DNA of 64,000 bases from an uncultured beta proteobacterium (GTDB lineage: Bacteria > Pseudomonadota > Gammaproteobacteria > Burkholderiales > Burkholderiaceae_C). The first letter of the stretch is position 1. The number at the start of each line of letters is the position of its first letter. The position numbers were made by a program, and so were the translations under genes. This document shows, piece after piece, positions 1 to 7,968 of this stretch. The DNA lies in the NCBI GenBank assembly GCA_903845935.1, contig CAIMZI010000037.1:62001-126000 (forward strand), given 5' to 3'. The notes under the pieces are model-generated. The model was not told the DNA's origin. It worked only from the letters and a program-made list of their open reading frames with translations, and made no database searches.

Positions 1-186
1 CTGGCCCATGAACGCAGCGGCCGCAGCGCGGCGACACCCGACTATCTACCGGCCTTGCAGCGAGAATTGGTAGCGGTGATCAGCAAATATATCAAGATCA
101 ATCCGGACGATATCAAGGTCAATCTGGAACGTCAGGATAACCTGGAAGTGCTAGAAGTCAAGATTGAATTGCCCGACGCTCGATGA
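1..186 (+). CDS. minE: MinE cell-division topological specificity factor, C-terminal part
   Basis: The first 61 codons of the window are open and end at TGA 184-186. They read as the topological-specificity half of MinE, with [31 protein letters not shown] and a final [13 protein letters not shown]. MinE drives pole-to-pole oscillation of MinCD so that FtsZ rings form only at midcell. The N-terminal MinD-binding region and the start codon lie before the window, probably preceded by minC and minD. No oddities are visible in the part present. Confidence 0.95.
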   Translation: MAHERSGRSAATPDYLPALQRELVAVISKYIKINPDDIKVNLERQDNLEVLEVKIELPDAR

Positions 187-216
187 GCGGTAGCCGGGCC
201 TGGCCTGGCCTGGCTA

Positions 217-1371
217 TCAGGCTGCTGCTGTTTGAAATTCGATTTGCTTGCGTTTGAGTGCCATATCGGCATCTGAGTCCGCATAGCGTGCAGCGATGGC
301 CCTGATCTCGTCCTGTATGGCAAGAAAGGCATCCACCATATCCGGATCAAAGTGGCTACCCTTGCCTTCGGCAATGATGGTGATGGCCCTTTCATGGGAC
401 ATGCTGTCCTTGTATACACGCCGACTGATCAGTGCATCATAGACATCGGCCACCGCCATAATCCGCGCGGAAACCGGAATGGACTCGCCCTTCAATCCTT
501 CAGGGTATCCCGAACCGTCCCACTTTTCCTGATGCCCGTAGGCAATTTCCTTTGCCACCGATAAAAAGTCCACTTTCAAACTCAATGCATCTTCAGCAGC
601 CTGTATGGCATCGCGCCCCAGGGTGGTGTGGGTCTTCATGATTTCAAATTCTCCGGGCTCAAAACGCCCCGGCTTGAGCAAAATCCGATCTGGAATGCCC
701 ACCTTGCCAATGTCATGCAAGGGCGCAGACTTGAAAATGGTGTCAATCACGCCGTCGGTTAGCAAACTGCTGAAGCGTGGGTGGGACTTCAGTTTGCCGC
801 TCAGGGCCTTAACGTAGCCCTGAGTCCGGCGAATGTGGTTTCCGGTGTCGGAATCACGGGTTTCCGCCAAGGCGGCCATGGCTTGAATCGTGACATCCTG
901 AACCGCACTGATCTCACGCGTGCGCCGCGCCACTTCACTTTCCAGATATGAGGTCTTGTCCGTGAGAAAGTCAGCATAGGCCTTTGCCGCCAAGTGGGTC
1001 TTAACGCGAGCCTCCAGAATGGGTGGGCTGATGGGCTTGGTGATGTAGTCCGAAGCTCCCAGGCTCAGGCCCTTGCGCTCGTCTTCGACCTCTGATTTAG
1101 CGGTCAGAAAAATAATGGGAATGTGGGCTGTAAGCGCATTGTTGCGGAGTTGTTGGCAGACCTCATACCCGTCCATGACTGGCATCATGACGTCCAACAG
1201 AATGAGATCTGGAGGATTTTCCGATTGGGCAATTTTCAGAGCTTTTTCGCCGCTGATTGCGACCCGAACCCGATAGTCCCTCTTGAGAAGGTTGCTGACC
1301 AAGGTCAAATTGTCTGGCGTGTCATCCACCACCAAAATGGTCGGCTTATCCCCAGTGTCCGAGCTACTCAT
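217..1371 (-). CDS. Response regulator with HD-GYP phosphodiesterase domain
   Basis: This 384-residue protein has an N-terminal receiver domain (about residues 11-125; VVDD near 15, phosphoacceptor Asp60 in LILLD, Lys in the ITKP motif) and a C-terminal HD-GYP domain (about 165-360). The signature LHDIGKVGIPDRIL is intact, as is the GYP motif in KWDGSGYPEGL. HD-GYP proteins hydrolyse cyclic di-GMP, so the output is probably lowering c-di-GMP on phosphorylation by an unknown kinase. I chose the ATG at 1371 because the receiver fold begins 11 residues later; the frame stays open further upstream, but that translation has no domain. The gene is downstream of, and in the same direction as, the Lrp-like gene. 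No cognate kinase is adjacent. Confidence 0.93.
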   Translation of the reverse strand: MSSSDTGDKPTILVVDDTPDNLTLVSNLLKRDYRVRVAISGEKALKIAQSENPPDLILLDVMMPVMDGYEVCQQLRNNALTAHIPIIFLTAKSEVEDERKGLSLGASDYITKPISPPILEARVKTHLAAKAYADFLTDKTSYLESEVARRTREISAVQDVTIQAMAALAETRDSDTGNHIRRTQGYVKALSGKLKSHPRFSSLLTDGVIDTIFKSAPLHDIGKVGIPDRILLKPGRFEPGEFEIMKTHTTLGRDAIQAAEDALSLKVDFLSVAKEIAYGHQEKWDGSGYPEGLKGESIPVSARIMAVADVYDALISRRVYKDSMSHERAITIIAEGKGSHFDPDMVDAFLAIQDEIRAIAARYADSDADMALKRKQIEFQTAAA

Positions 1372-1516
1372 CACAAGGCCTTTATATTGAGTCGCGATGC
1401 TTGTGTTGCCAAAAAAGCCAGCACCACACGCCCACCATGGCCGAATAGTAGCCCGAACTTGCCTTGCTGCAACTAAATTTGTGTTTTTATTCACACATAA
1501 ATAGGCGTCACCCCAC

Positions 1517-1993
1517 TTAAGCCAGCGCCAGCGCTGTCTTGTCCACCACACGGCGAAGCACAAAACTGCTGTGTACACCTGTGACCCCGGTGATGCGGGT
1601 CAGCTTATCTAGCAAAAGGGTCTGGTAATGGTCCATGTCGCGCACCACCACCTTGAGCTGGTAGTCGGCGTCCTGGCCGGTGATCAACAAGCATTCCAGC
1701 ACCTCGGGCAGCACGCTGACCGAGCCCTCGAAATTGGCAAAGCGCTCGGGCGTGTGCAGGTCCATCGAGATGTGGACCAGGGCCATCAACGTCAGGCCCA
1801 ACTTGCGCGCATCCAGCAGCGCCCGGTAACCCAGGATCAGTCCTGACTCCTCCAACGCCCGAACCCGGCGTAGGCAGGGCGAGGGCGACAAGCCTATGCG
1901 ATCGGCCAGATCCTGGTTGTTGATGCGGCCTTCGATCTGCAGAATTTCTAGAATGTGCCTGTCATAGCGATCTAACGTCATAACAACTTTCAT
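1517..1993 (-). CDS. Lrp/AsnC family transcriptional regulator
   Basis: This 158-residue protein has the Lrp/AsnC layout: an N-terminal helix-turn-helix (LDRYDRHILEILQ, then NNQDLADRIGLSPSPCLRRV) and a C-terminal RAM ligand-binding domain (about residues 70-150, with GQDADYQLKVVVRDMDHY). Such proteins bind amino acids and form octameric discs on DNA. The start could be the first Met or the one four codons later (MTLDRY); both leave the HTH complete. It diverges from the PNPOX-like gene at 2293, and AT-rich tracts at 1990-2055 in the shared upstream region could hold its own binding sites. The regulated amino acid cannot be told from the sequence. Confidence 0.9.
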   Translation of the reverse strand: MKVVMTLDRYDRHILEILQIEGRINNQDLADRIGLSPSPCLRRVRALEESGLILGYRALLDARKLGLTLMALVHISMDLHTPERFANFEGSVSVLPEVLECLLITGQDADYQLKVVVRDMDHYQTLLLDKLTRITGVTGVHSSFVLRRVVDKTALALA

Positions 1994-2052
1994 ATTTTTT
2001 AAAAAAATGGCAGATTATGCCAAAAAATTTCTTTTTGCGGGCAAAAACGCAA

Positions 2053-2210
2053 TTTGCTGCCGGACTCCGCCCGATACACTGAATGCATCTGTCATTCACA
2101 GCATACAAAGCAAGAACGGCCACAAACCACCGCTTGCGCAGCCCCTCCCCACAAGGGCAGGCATTGCAAAACCAGCCCCCGGCGCCGTACCAGCTCCGGG
2201 GGTTTGTCTT
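2053..2210 (+). promoter_or_regulatory. Possible short transcript or leader: sigma70-like promoter plus terminator-like hairpin
   Basis: The 299-bp gap between the Lrp-like gene and the PNPOX-like gene contains a TTTGCT/TACACT pair spaced 16 bp (about 2053-2080). Further on is a 7-bp GC-rich hairpin, CCCCCGG (2176-2182) pairing with CCGGGGG (2196-2202) over a 13-nt loop, followed by TTTGTCTTTT. Together these would give a transcript of roughly 120 nt ending before the next gene. It could be an attenuated leader or a small RNA; I match it to no known RNA family. The promoter call is weak, the hairpin is clear. Confidence 0.4.
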
Positions 2211-2292
2211 TTGAGGATTTCAGGATGTTGGCTCCGGCCGCATGCGCTTGCTTGGGCTATAAGTGAGATTGAATCGTTAATTGCCAAGTACC

Positions 2293-2781
2293 ATGACCCA
2301 CGAACCCCGCCTGACCATCGCCCTGCGCAGCCTGCTGAACACCCAACGGGTGGCCGCACTCGGCACCTTGGATGATGCAGGTCAGGCCTTTGTCTCCATG
2401 GTGCCGTTTGCTATCGATGGCAGCAGTGGCGCCTTGATCATCCATGTCAGCGGTTTAGCGGTCCATGCGCGCAACTTGGAACGCGTGCCACGTGTGTCTT
2501 TGTTGGTGATGCAGGCGGAGGTGGCGGGTGAACCTGTCCACGCCATGCCGCGCGTCACGCTGGACGGGATGGCCTCGGTGCTGGCGGTAAATAGTCAAAC
2601 CTGGGTCGGTGCACGCACGGCCTATCTGGCGCGCTTTCCGGACGTGGAATACATGACAGAACTGGGCGATTTCCGTTTTGTTTCCATTGTCGTAAGCGGC
2701 GCGCGCCAGGTAGCGGGTTTTGGCGCAGCACGCTCCATTGACGCCGAGGAACTAACGCAAGTACTGCGTCAACCAACCTGA
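2293..2781 (+). CDS. Pyridoxamine 5'-phosphate oxidase-like FMN-binding protein
   Basis: This 162-residue protein has the split-barrel fold of the PNPOX/HugZ-like family: LRSLLNTQRVAALGTL at the start, a second strand set around ALIIHVSGLAVHARNL, and RVTLDGMASVL in the middle, ending with GARQVAGFGAARSID. Members bind FMN or heme and act in flavin- or heme-linked redox steps; the substrate here is unknown. I chose the ATG at 2293 over a TTG four codons upstream because MTHEPRL is a typical beginning. The terminator-like hairpin at 2174-2210 lies between it and the intergenic promoter candidate. Confidence 0.85.
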   Translation: MTHEPRLTIALRSLLNTQRVAALGTLDDAGQAFVSMVPFAIDGSSGALIIHVSGLAVHARNLERVPRVSLLVMQAEVAGEPVHAMPRVTLDGMASVLAVNSQTWVGARTAYLARFPDVEYMTELGDFRFVSIVVSGARQVAGFGAARSIDAEELTQVLRQPT

Positions 2782-2782
2782 T

Positions 2783-3493
2783 TTAGGGGGCCTCGACGAA
2801 GGCCTTCATCATGCGAGCCACGTCTAGCCCGTCGTGTGCCAGCTCCAGGCTTTTGAAGCCCGCGCCATACAGTTCCTCACCCAAGGTCTCGCGACGCCTG
2901 TTCATCAAAAAGGCGCTGTACTCTTCGACAAATTCGGGATGGCCCTGCACGCAGAACACCTCTTCGCCGACGGAGTAAGCCGCTACCGGGCAATGCGCAT
3001 TGCTGGCCAGCAGCAAAGCCTTGTCGGGCAGTTCCAGCACCTGGTCACGGTGACTGACCAGCAGAGACATCTTTTTGTCTTCCGGAGCCAGTGGCAAGTC
3101 AGTGGCGTGCCAGTCGTAAGACATGCGGCCCACGCCCCAACCCTGCGGTGCGCGCCCGACCTTGGCGCCCAGGCAGATGGCAATCAGCTGGTGACCAAAG
3201 CAGATGCCCAGCAGTTTTTTCTTTTGCTCCAGCAGCTCGGAAACGCGGCGCCTTAGTTCCAGCACCCAGGCCTCATTCGAAAACGAATCTGCCTTGCTGC
3301 CGGTCAGCAACACCGCGTCATAGCCGTCAAACGATTCCGGATATTCCATGTTCGGCGTGTGAAACACGTCAAATTGCCAGTCGCTGGCACCGGCGTCGCG
3401 GAAAAGTCGTTCAAACATAGATCCGTAACGCTCGTAGAGCGGCACGACTTCAGGTGCCAAATCGTCGTTTTCGAGAATGCAAATTTTCTTCAT
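2783..3493 (-). CDS. Class I glutamine amidotransferase-like protein
   Basis: This 236-residue protein has the class I GATase fold, with the nucleophile elbow GICFGHQ (Cys98), the oxyanion motif VLLTGSKADS near 62-71, and the His-Glu part of the triad in CVQGHPEF near 183. These domains release ammonia from glutamine for a partner synthase; stand-alone members of this size also include gamma-glutamyl hydrolases of the PuuD/YfeJ kind and GMP-synthase-like proteins. No synthase partner is adjacent, so the acceptor is unknown. It converges tail to tail with the PNPOX-like gene, one base apart. Confidence 0.88.
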   Translation of the reverse strand: MKKICILENDDLAPEVVPLYERYGSMFERLFRDAGASDWQFDVFHTPNMEYPESFDGYDAVLLTGSKADSFSNEAWVLELRRRVSELLEQKKKLLGICFGHQLIAICLGAKVGRAPQGWGVGRMSYDWHATDLPLAPEDKKMSLLVSHRDQVLELPDKALLLASNAHCPVAAYSVGEEVFCVQGHPEFVEEYSAFLMNRRRETLGEELYGAGFKSLELAHDGLDVARMMKAFVEAP

Positions 3494-3754
3494 AGCTCGA
3501 TATTCTCCCCCGGTTTTGGCAAACGTGTTACATTAGCGAGTCGCTTCATGCGAACTGACTGTGCACATCTGCGGTTTGCCTCCCAGGCAATTCATCACAC
3601 GCAACACTGCACCGGCCCCTGGCAGAGGGGTCGTCCGTTCAGCAATTTCAAAGCGCACCGCTAACACTCTCACGGCTCAGCGGTTATTTCTCCCTTTTTT
3701 CCTGCACGAAGTCCCTGCCAGCGACACGTGCGAAGTGTTTCCAGTGTATTTTCA

Positions 3755-4003
3755 ATGATTCAGAATAATAATTTCTCGCTACTGTCCCCCGTGACCATGG
3801 GCAAGTACCGCATCGCGGCCTGCCCCCGACCGCTCACCAGCGGCCGTTTCGAAGCCCAGGTTTCGATTGCCAGCGGAAGCGGTAGCGCCTCCACAGACCG
3901 CGTCATGCGCTTTTTCGATGACTTCCTCACACACGATGCCGCAGCCCACTATGCGTTGGCCCAGGGCATCGATTGGGTACATGCCAAGACACGCACCCAC
4001 TAA
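3755..4003 (+). CDS. Conserved hypothetical small protein upstream of infA
   Basis: An 82-codon reading frame of unknown function ends just before infA. Its core (YRIAACPRPL, FEAQVSIASGSGSASTDRVM, then AAAHYALAQGIDWV) has the composition of a folded soluble protein, and it resembles small proteins I recall from Burkholderiales; no function is known to me. The start is uncertain: ATG 3755 or ATG 3797 (MGKYRI) would both work, and neither has a convincing ribosome-binding site. It has no signal peptide or membrane segment. The 261-bp gap before it holds nothing else I can identify. Confidence 0.6.
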   Translation: MIQNNNFSLLSPVTMGKYRIAACPRPLTSGRFEAQVSIASGSGSASTDRVMRFFDDFLTHDAAAHYALAQGIDWVHAKTRTH

Positions 4004-4036
4004 ACGTACGATAATAGAGAGCTTAAGGATCTAACC

Positions 4037-4291
4037 ATGGCTAAAGAAGAACTGATTGAAATGATGGGCGTTGTCAACGAAGTGCTGCCAGACACGCGCT
4101 TTCGCGTGACCCTGGACAACGGTCACCAGTTGATCGCATATTCGGCCGGCAAGATGCGCAAGAACCACATTAGGATTCTGGCGGGTGATCGCGTGTCCCT
4201 GGAGCTCTCGCCTTACGACCTGAGCAAGGGCCGCATCAACTTCCGCCACATCGAAGGACGCGGGCCCATGACGCCGCGCCGTCCTCAGTAA
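4037..4291 (+). CDS. infA: Translation initiation factor IF-1
   Basis: This 84-residue protein is a complete S1/OB-fold IF-1: [18 protein letters not shown], then [32 protein letters not shown] and the closing [14 protein letters not shown]-1 binds the ribosomal A site with IF-2 and IF-3 during initiation. The C-terminal extension [12 protein letters not shown] is longer than in E. coli and resembles the second IF-1 type found in betaproteobacteria, where a cell often has another copy in the ribosomal-protein region. It is monocistronic here, followed by an intrinsic terminator. Confidence 0.95.
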   Translation: MAKEELIEMMGVVNEVLPDTRFRVTLDNGHQLIAYSAGKMRKNHIRILAGDRVSLELSPYDLSKGRINFRHIEGRGPMTPRRPQ

Positions 4292-4305
4292 AACCTGCCA
4301 AACTA

Positions 4306-4330
4306 GCCGCCCTAACAGGCGGTTTTTTTT
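4306..4330 (+). terminator. Intrinsic terminator of infA
   Basis: A short hairpin, CCGCC (4307-4311) pairing with GGCGG (4318-4322) across a 6-nt loop, is followed directly by eight T residues (4323-4330). It lies 15 bases after the infA stop and 36 bases before the next gene, so it separates infA from the Gfo/Idh/MocA gene. Confidence 0.85.
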
Positions 4331-4365
4331 GGTCTATGTTTTTATAAAGATATAAAGAGGCAACC

Positions 4366-5526
4366 ATGTCCTTGAATCCTGTGATTTCTCTGTTGGGCCG
4401 ACGCCTGCGCTTGGCCGTGATAGGCGGCGGCCCCGGCTCCTTTATCGGCGCCATGCACCGTCAGGCAGCCCGCATCGATGACCGCTATGAGCTGGTCGCC
4501 GCCTGCCTGTCTTCCAACGCCGAACGTTCGGTGCAGGCTGGACGCGAATTGGGACTGGTCGCTGAACGTTGCTACGCCGACGGCGCGGCGTTGATTGCAG
4601 GTGAGGCAGCGCGTGCCGACGGCGCCGATGTGCTGGCCATCATGACGCCCAACGACAGCCATTTCACCTTCTCCATGGCGGCATTGAACGCCGGCTTGGA
4701 CGTCATCTGCGACAAGCCCATGACCAACACGCTGGACGAGGCAAAGGTGCTGCTACAAAAGGTCAGGAGCAGCGGCCTGGTGTTTTGCCTGACACATAAC
4801 TACACCGGCTACCCCATGGTGCGCCAGGCACGCGCCATGGTGGCGGCGGGTGAACTGGGCGATATCCGTTTGGTGCAGGTGGAATATGTGCAGGGCGGGC
4901 GCTCTCAGCCCGGCATTTCCCGCTCGCCCTGGAAGGACGACGCGGCGCGCGGCGGCCCCTCGCTGGTGATGGGCGATATCGGCACCCACGCTCACAACCT
5001 GCTGCGCTTTGTCACCGGCCTGGAAGTGGCGCAGGTGGCGGCCGAGGTTGGCACCGTGGTGCCCACGCGCGTGACGCATGACTATGCAGGTGCAATGTTG
5101 CGCATGGACAACGGCGCACGCGGCAGCTTTTGGGTGACGCAGGCCGCCACCGGCGTGGAAAACGCGCTGCGCATCCGCGTCAGTGGTTCGCTTGGAACCC
5201 TCGAGTGGCAGCAGGAAGTGCCGCAGCTTCTGAGCTTCAAGCCGCACGGCGCACCGGCGCAGACGCGCACGCCCAACGGCCCCGGCACACTGCCCCTGTC
5301 GGCGCATTCCTCGCGCATCGTCGCCGGTCATCCGGAAGGCTTTCACGAGTGCTTTGCAAATATTTATTCCGATGCGGCGCAGGCGATTGCGGCGCGCCGC
5401 GCGGGCAAGGTGGCCGAGCCCTTGGCGCTGCATTTTCCGAATGCTACCGACGGGCTGCTGGGCCTGCAGTTTGTCGATGCGGTGATTCGCTCCAACGCCA
5501 GCAATGGCGCCTGGACCACGGTTTAA
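4366..5526 (+). CDS. Gfo/Idh/MocA family sugar or cyclitol dehydrogenase
   Basis: This 386-residue protein has an N-terminal NAD(P)-binding Rossmann domain (LAVIGGGPGSFIG near 17-29) and the family's conserved CDKPMTNTLDEA segment, the equivalent of the catalytic-lysine EKP motif. The C-terminal substrate domain carries GDIGTHAHNLLRF. Members oxidise sugars or inositols, for example inositol 2-dehydrogenase. This window has iolCDEB and iolA but no other candidate for the inositol dehydrogenase step, so that role is possible; a pentose dehydrogenase role is equally possible given its position beside the pentonate genes. It converges on the 2-keto-3-deoxy acid dehydratase gene with a 5-base gap. 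Confidence 0.85.
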   Translation: MSLNPVISLLGRRLRLAVIGGGPGSFIGAMHRQAARIDDRYELVAACLSSNAERSVQAGRELGLVAERCYADGAALIAGEAARADGADVLAIMTPNDSHFTFSMAALNAGLDVICDKPMTNTLDEAKVLLQKVRSSGLVFCLTHNYTGYPMVRQARAMVAAGELGDIRLVQVEYVQGGRSQPGISRSPWKDDAARGGPSLVMGDIGTHAHNLLRFVTGLEVAQVAAEVGTVVPTRVTHDYAGAMLRMDNGARGSFWVTQAATGVENALRIRVSGSLGTLEWQQEVPQLLSFKPHGAPAQTRTPNGPGTLPLSAHSSRIVAGHPEGFHECFANIYSDAAQAIAARRAGKVAEPLALHFPNATDGLLGLQFVDAVIRSNASNGAWTTV

Positions 5527-5531
5527 ATAAT

Positions 5532-6461
5532 TTATCTTCCCCAGCGCAACACTAGCGGGTCCAGCCGCTTCGCCGTTTCAATCAGCCCGGCACGCGTGTC
5601 CGGGTGCATGGAGGGCAGCGGATGGCGTGGCGCCTCGCAGGCAATCACTCCGCCCTCTTTCATCAAAGCCTTGGCCGCGAGCAGACCGCACTGGCGGTTC
5701 TCGTAGTTGATCAGCGGCAGCCATTCCTGGTAGGCCTGCGCAGCCTCTTCGCGGCGGCCTGCGGCGTAAGCGTCCACGATCTTGCGGATGCCATCCGGAA
5801 AGCCGCCGCCGGTCATGGCGCCTGTTGCACCGGCGTCCAGATCCGGCATCAGCGTGATGGCTTCCTCGCCGTCCCAGGGGCCTTCGATGGCAGCACCGCC
5901 CAGGCGGATCAGTTCGCGCAGCTTGGAGGCGGCACCAGCCGTTTCGATCTTGAAGTACGACACCTGTTCAATCTCCTGCGCCATGCGCGCCAGAAACACA
6001 GCGGATAGCACCGTGCCACTGGCCGGTGCGTCCTGGATCATGATCGGGATGTCAATCGCATCCGAAACCGCCTGGTAGAAGCCCTGGATCTGCGGCTCCG
6101 GCACGCGGAAGGTGGCGCCGTGGTAGGGCGGCATCACCATCGCCATGGAGGCACCCAGATCCTGTGCCTGCCTGCTGCGCTCGGCGCACACGAGCGAGCT
6201 GAAATGCGTGGTGGTGACGATGACCGGCACGCGTCCGGCCACATGCTCCAGCATGGTTCGCGTCAGCAGTTCGCGCTCTGCGTCCGACAGCACAAACTGC
6301 TCAGAGAAGTTGGCCAGGATGCACAGGCCGTTGGAACCCGCGTCGATCATGAAATCGACGCAGCGCTTCTGGCTTTCCAGATCGAGCGCGCCGGTCTCCG
6401 AAAAGGTGGTGGGCACCACCGGAAACACGCCTTGGTAGCGTGGTGTTGCGCGTGTAGTCAT
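5532..6461 (-). CDS. DHDPS/NAL-family 2-keto-3-deoxy-pentonate dehydratase (probable)
   Basis: This 309-residue TIM-barrel protein belongs to the dihydrodipicolinate synthase/N-acetylneuraminate lyase family. It begins YQGVFPVVPTTFSETGALD and has the Schiff-base lysine in VSYFKIETAG. The glycine-rich ATGAMTGGGFPDGI segment is typical of L-2-keto-3-deoxyarabonate dehydratases of the Azospirillum type. Such enzymes convert 2-keto-3-deoxy-pentonate to alpha-ketoglutarate semialdehyde. Its neighbours in the same direction supply the step before (pentonate dehydratase) and the step after (semialdehyde dehydrogenase), which supports this role. The Caulobacter xylose route uses an unrelated FAH-fold enzyme at this step. 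Whether it prefers the D-xylose- or L-arabinose-derived substrate cannot be read from the sequence. Confidence 0.82.
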   Translation of the reverse strand: MTTRATPRYQGVFPVVPTTFSETGALDLESQKRCVDFMIDAGSNGLCILANFSEQFVLSDAERELLTRTMLEHVAGRVPVIVTTTHFSSLVCAERSRQAQDLGASMAMVMPPYHGATFRVPEPQIQGFYQAVSDAIDIPIMIQDAPASGTVLSAVFLARMAQEIEQVSYFKIETAGAASKLRELIRLGGAAIEGPWDGEEAITLMPDLDAGATGAMTGGGFPDGIRKIVDAYAAGRREEAAQAYQEWLPLINYENRQCGLLAAKALMKEGGVIACEAPRHPLPSMHPDTRAGLIETAKRLDPLVLRWGR

Positions 6462-6518
6462 GGCGTGAGGGCTCGGGGGTAAAGGGGTTGGAATGTGGAT
6501 GGAGACGCAGAGACCTGT

Positions 6519-7952
6519 TTACATGCCGGTGTACGAAGTCTTCACCACCGTGAAAAACTCCTGCGCATAGCGGCCCTGCTCGCGCGGGCCGTAGCTGGAA
6601 CCCTTGCGCCCGCCAAAGGGCACGTGGTAGTCCACGCCAGCGGTGGGCAGGTTCACCATCACCATGCCGGCCTGGCTGTGGCGCTTGAAATGGGTGGCGT
6701 ATTTGAGGCTGCTGGTGGCAATGCCGGCCGACAGACCGAAGGGCGTGTTGTTCGCCTCTGCCAGTGCCGCCTCATAGTCTTTCACGCGGAGGATGCTGGC
6801 CACCGGGCCGAACACTTCTTCGCGGTTGATGCGCATGACCGCGGTGGTGTCGGTGATCAGCGCGGGCTGCATGTAGAAGCCGTCGGTGCTGCGTTGCAGG
6901 CGCTCGCCACCAGCTACCAGCGTGGCACCCTCGCCCTGCGCGATGGCGACATAGCCGAGGTCCTGCTCCAGTTGCGCAAGAGACGCCACCGGACCGATGT
7001 CGATACCCGCTTCCAGCGCGTCGCCAATTTTCAGCGTGGCCATGCGGGCCTTCATGCCTTCGACGAACTGCGGGTAAATGCCCTCGGTCACGATCAGGCG
7101 GCTGGACGCGGTGCAGCGCTGGCCGGTGGAGAAGAAGGCGCTTTGCACGCTGAGTTCAACGGCCTGTGCCAGGTTCGCGTCGTCCAGAATCACCTGTGGG
7201 TTTTTGCCGCCCATTTCCAGCTGGAATTTTTTGAGGCTGGTGACGCACTGCAGGGCAATGCGATTGCCCACGGCCTGCGAGCCGGTGAAGCTGATGGCGT
7301 CTATGCCGGGGTGCGTCACCAGCGGGTCGCCAATGACGCTGCCGCGGCCCATCACCAGGTTGAAGACGCCTGCGGGGATGCCGCTGCGGCTGATGATTTC
7401 GGCCAGCGCCCAGGCGCAGCCCGGCACCAGATCGGCCGGCTTGAAGACCACGCAATTGCCATAGGCCAGGGCCGGTGCAATTTTCCACGCGGGGATGGCG
7501 ATGGGAAAATTCCAAGGTGTGATGATGCCGATCACACCGAGTGGCTCACGTGTGACTTCCACGCCAATGCCGGGCCGTACCGAAGGCAGTATTTCACCGG
7601 CCAGACGCAAACACTCACCCGCAAAGAACTTGAAGATATTGCCGGCCCGCGCCGCTTCACCAATTCCTTCGGGCTTGGTCTTGCCCTCTTCGCGGGCCAG
7701 CAGCGTACCCAACTCCTCGCGCCGCGCCAGGATTTCGGTGCCGATCTTGTCCAGCGCATCGGCACGGGCCTGGATGCCGGAGATGGACCAGCCGGCAAAC
7801 GCCGCACGGGCTGCCTGCACGGCGTCGCCCAGTTGTGCCGCGCTGGCCTGGGTGTAATGCCCCTGCACATCCGCCGTGTTGGAGGGGTTGACGTTGGGCG
7901 TAGTGGCCTGGCCCGCCACCCATTCGCCATTGATCAGGTTCTTGTGTGTCAT
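6519..7952 (-). CDS. Alpha-ketoglutarate semialdehyde dehydrogenase (aldehyde dehydrogenase family)
   Basis: This 477-residue aldehyde dehydrogenase begins MTHKNLINGEWVAG. It has the cofactor motif ITPWNFPIAIPAWKIAPAL, the catalytic Glu in LEMGGKNPQ and the nucleophile in FFSTGQRCTASSR. Length and order fit the KGSADH group that oxidises 2,5-dioxopentanoate to 2-oxoglutarate, the last step of the Weimberg and L-arabinose non-phosphorylative routes. I chose ATG 7952 because upstream translation carries no domain. It lies between the pentonate dehydratase gene (16-base gap) and the keto-deoxy acid dehydratase gene, forming a three-gene unit on the minus strand. Confidence 0.88.
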   Translation of the reverse strand: MTHKNLINGEWVAGQATTPNVNPSNTADVQGHYTQASAAQLGDAVQAARAAFAGWSISGIQARADALDKIGTEILARREELGTLLAREEGKTKPEGIGEAARAGNIFKFFAGECLRLAGEILPSVRPGIGVEVTREPLGVIGIITPWNFPIAIPAWKIAPALAYGNCVVFKPADLVPGCAWALAEIISRSGIPAGVFNLVMGRGSVIGDPLVTHPGIDAISFTGSQAVGNRIALQCVTSLKKFQLEMGGKNPQVILDDANLAQAVELSVQSAFFSTGQRCTASSRLIVTEGIYPQFVEGMKARMATLKIGDALEAGIDIGPVASLAQLEQDLGYVAIAQGEGATLVAGGERLQRSTDGFYMQPALITDTTAVMRINREEVFGPVASILRVKDYEAALAEANNTPFGLSAGIATSSLKYATHFKRHSQAGMVMVNLPTAGVDYHVPFGGRKGSSYGPREQGRYAQEFFTVVKTSYTGM

Positions 7953-7968
7953 GCAATGCTCTAAAAAA

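Noticed and set aside
2007..2375. Plus-strand frame of 122 codons ahead of the PNPOX-like gene
   Set aside because: It overlaps the real gene in another frame and runs across the hairpin; composition is random-like.
6495..7964. Plus-strand open frame opposite the aldehyde dehydrogenase gene
   Set aside because: It mirrors the KGSADH gene, whose catalytic motifs are clear on the minus strand.
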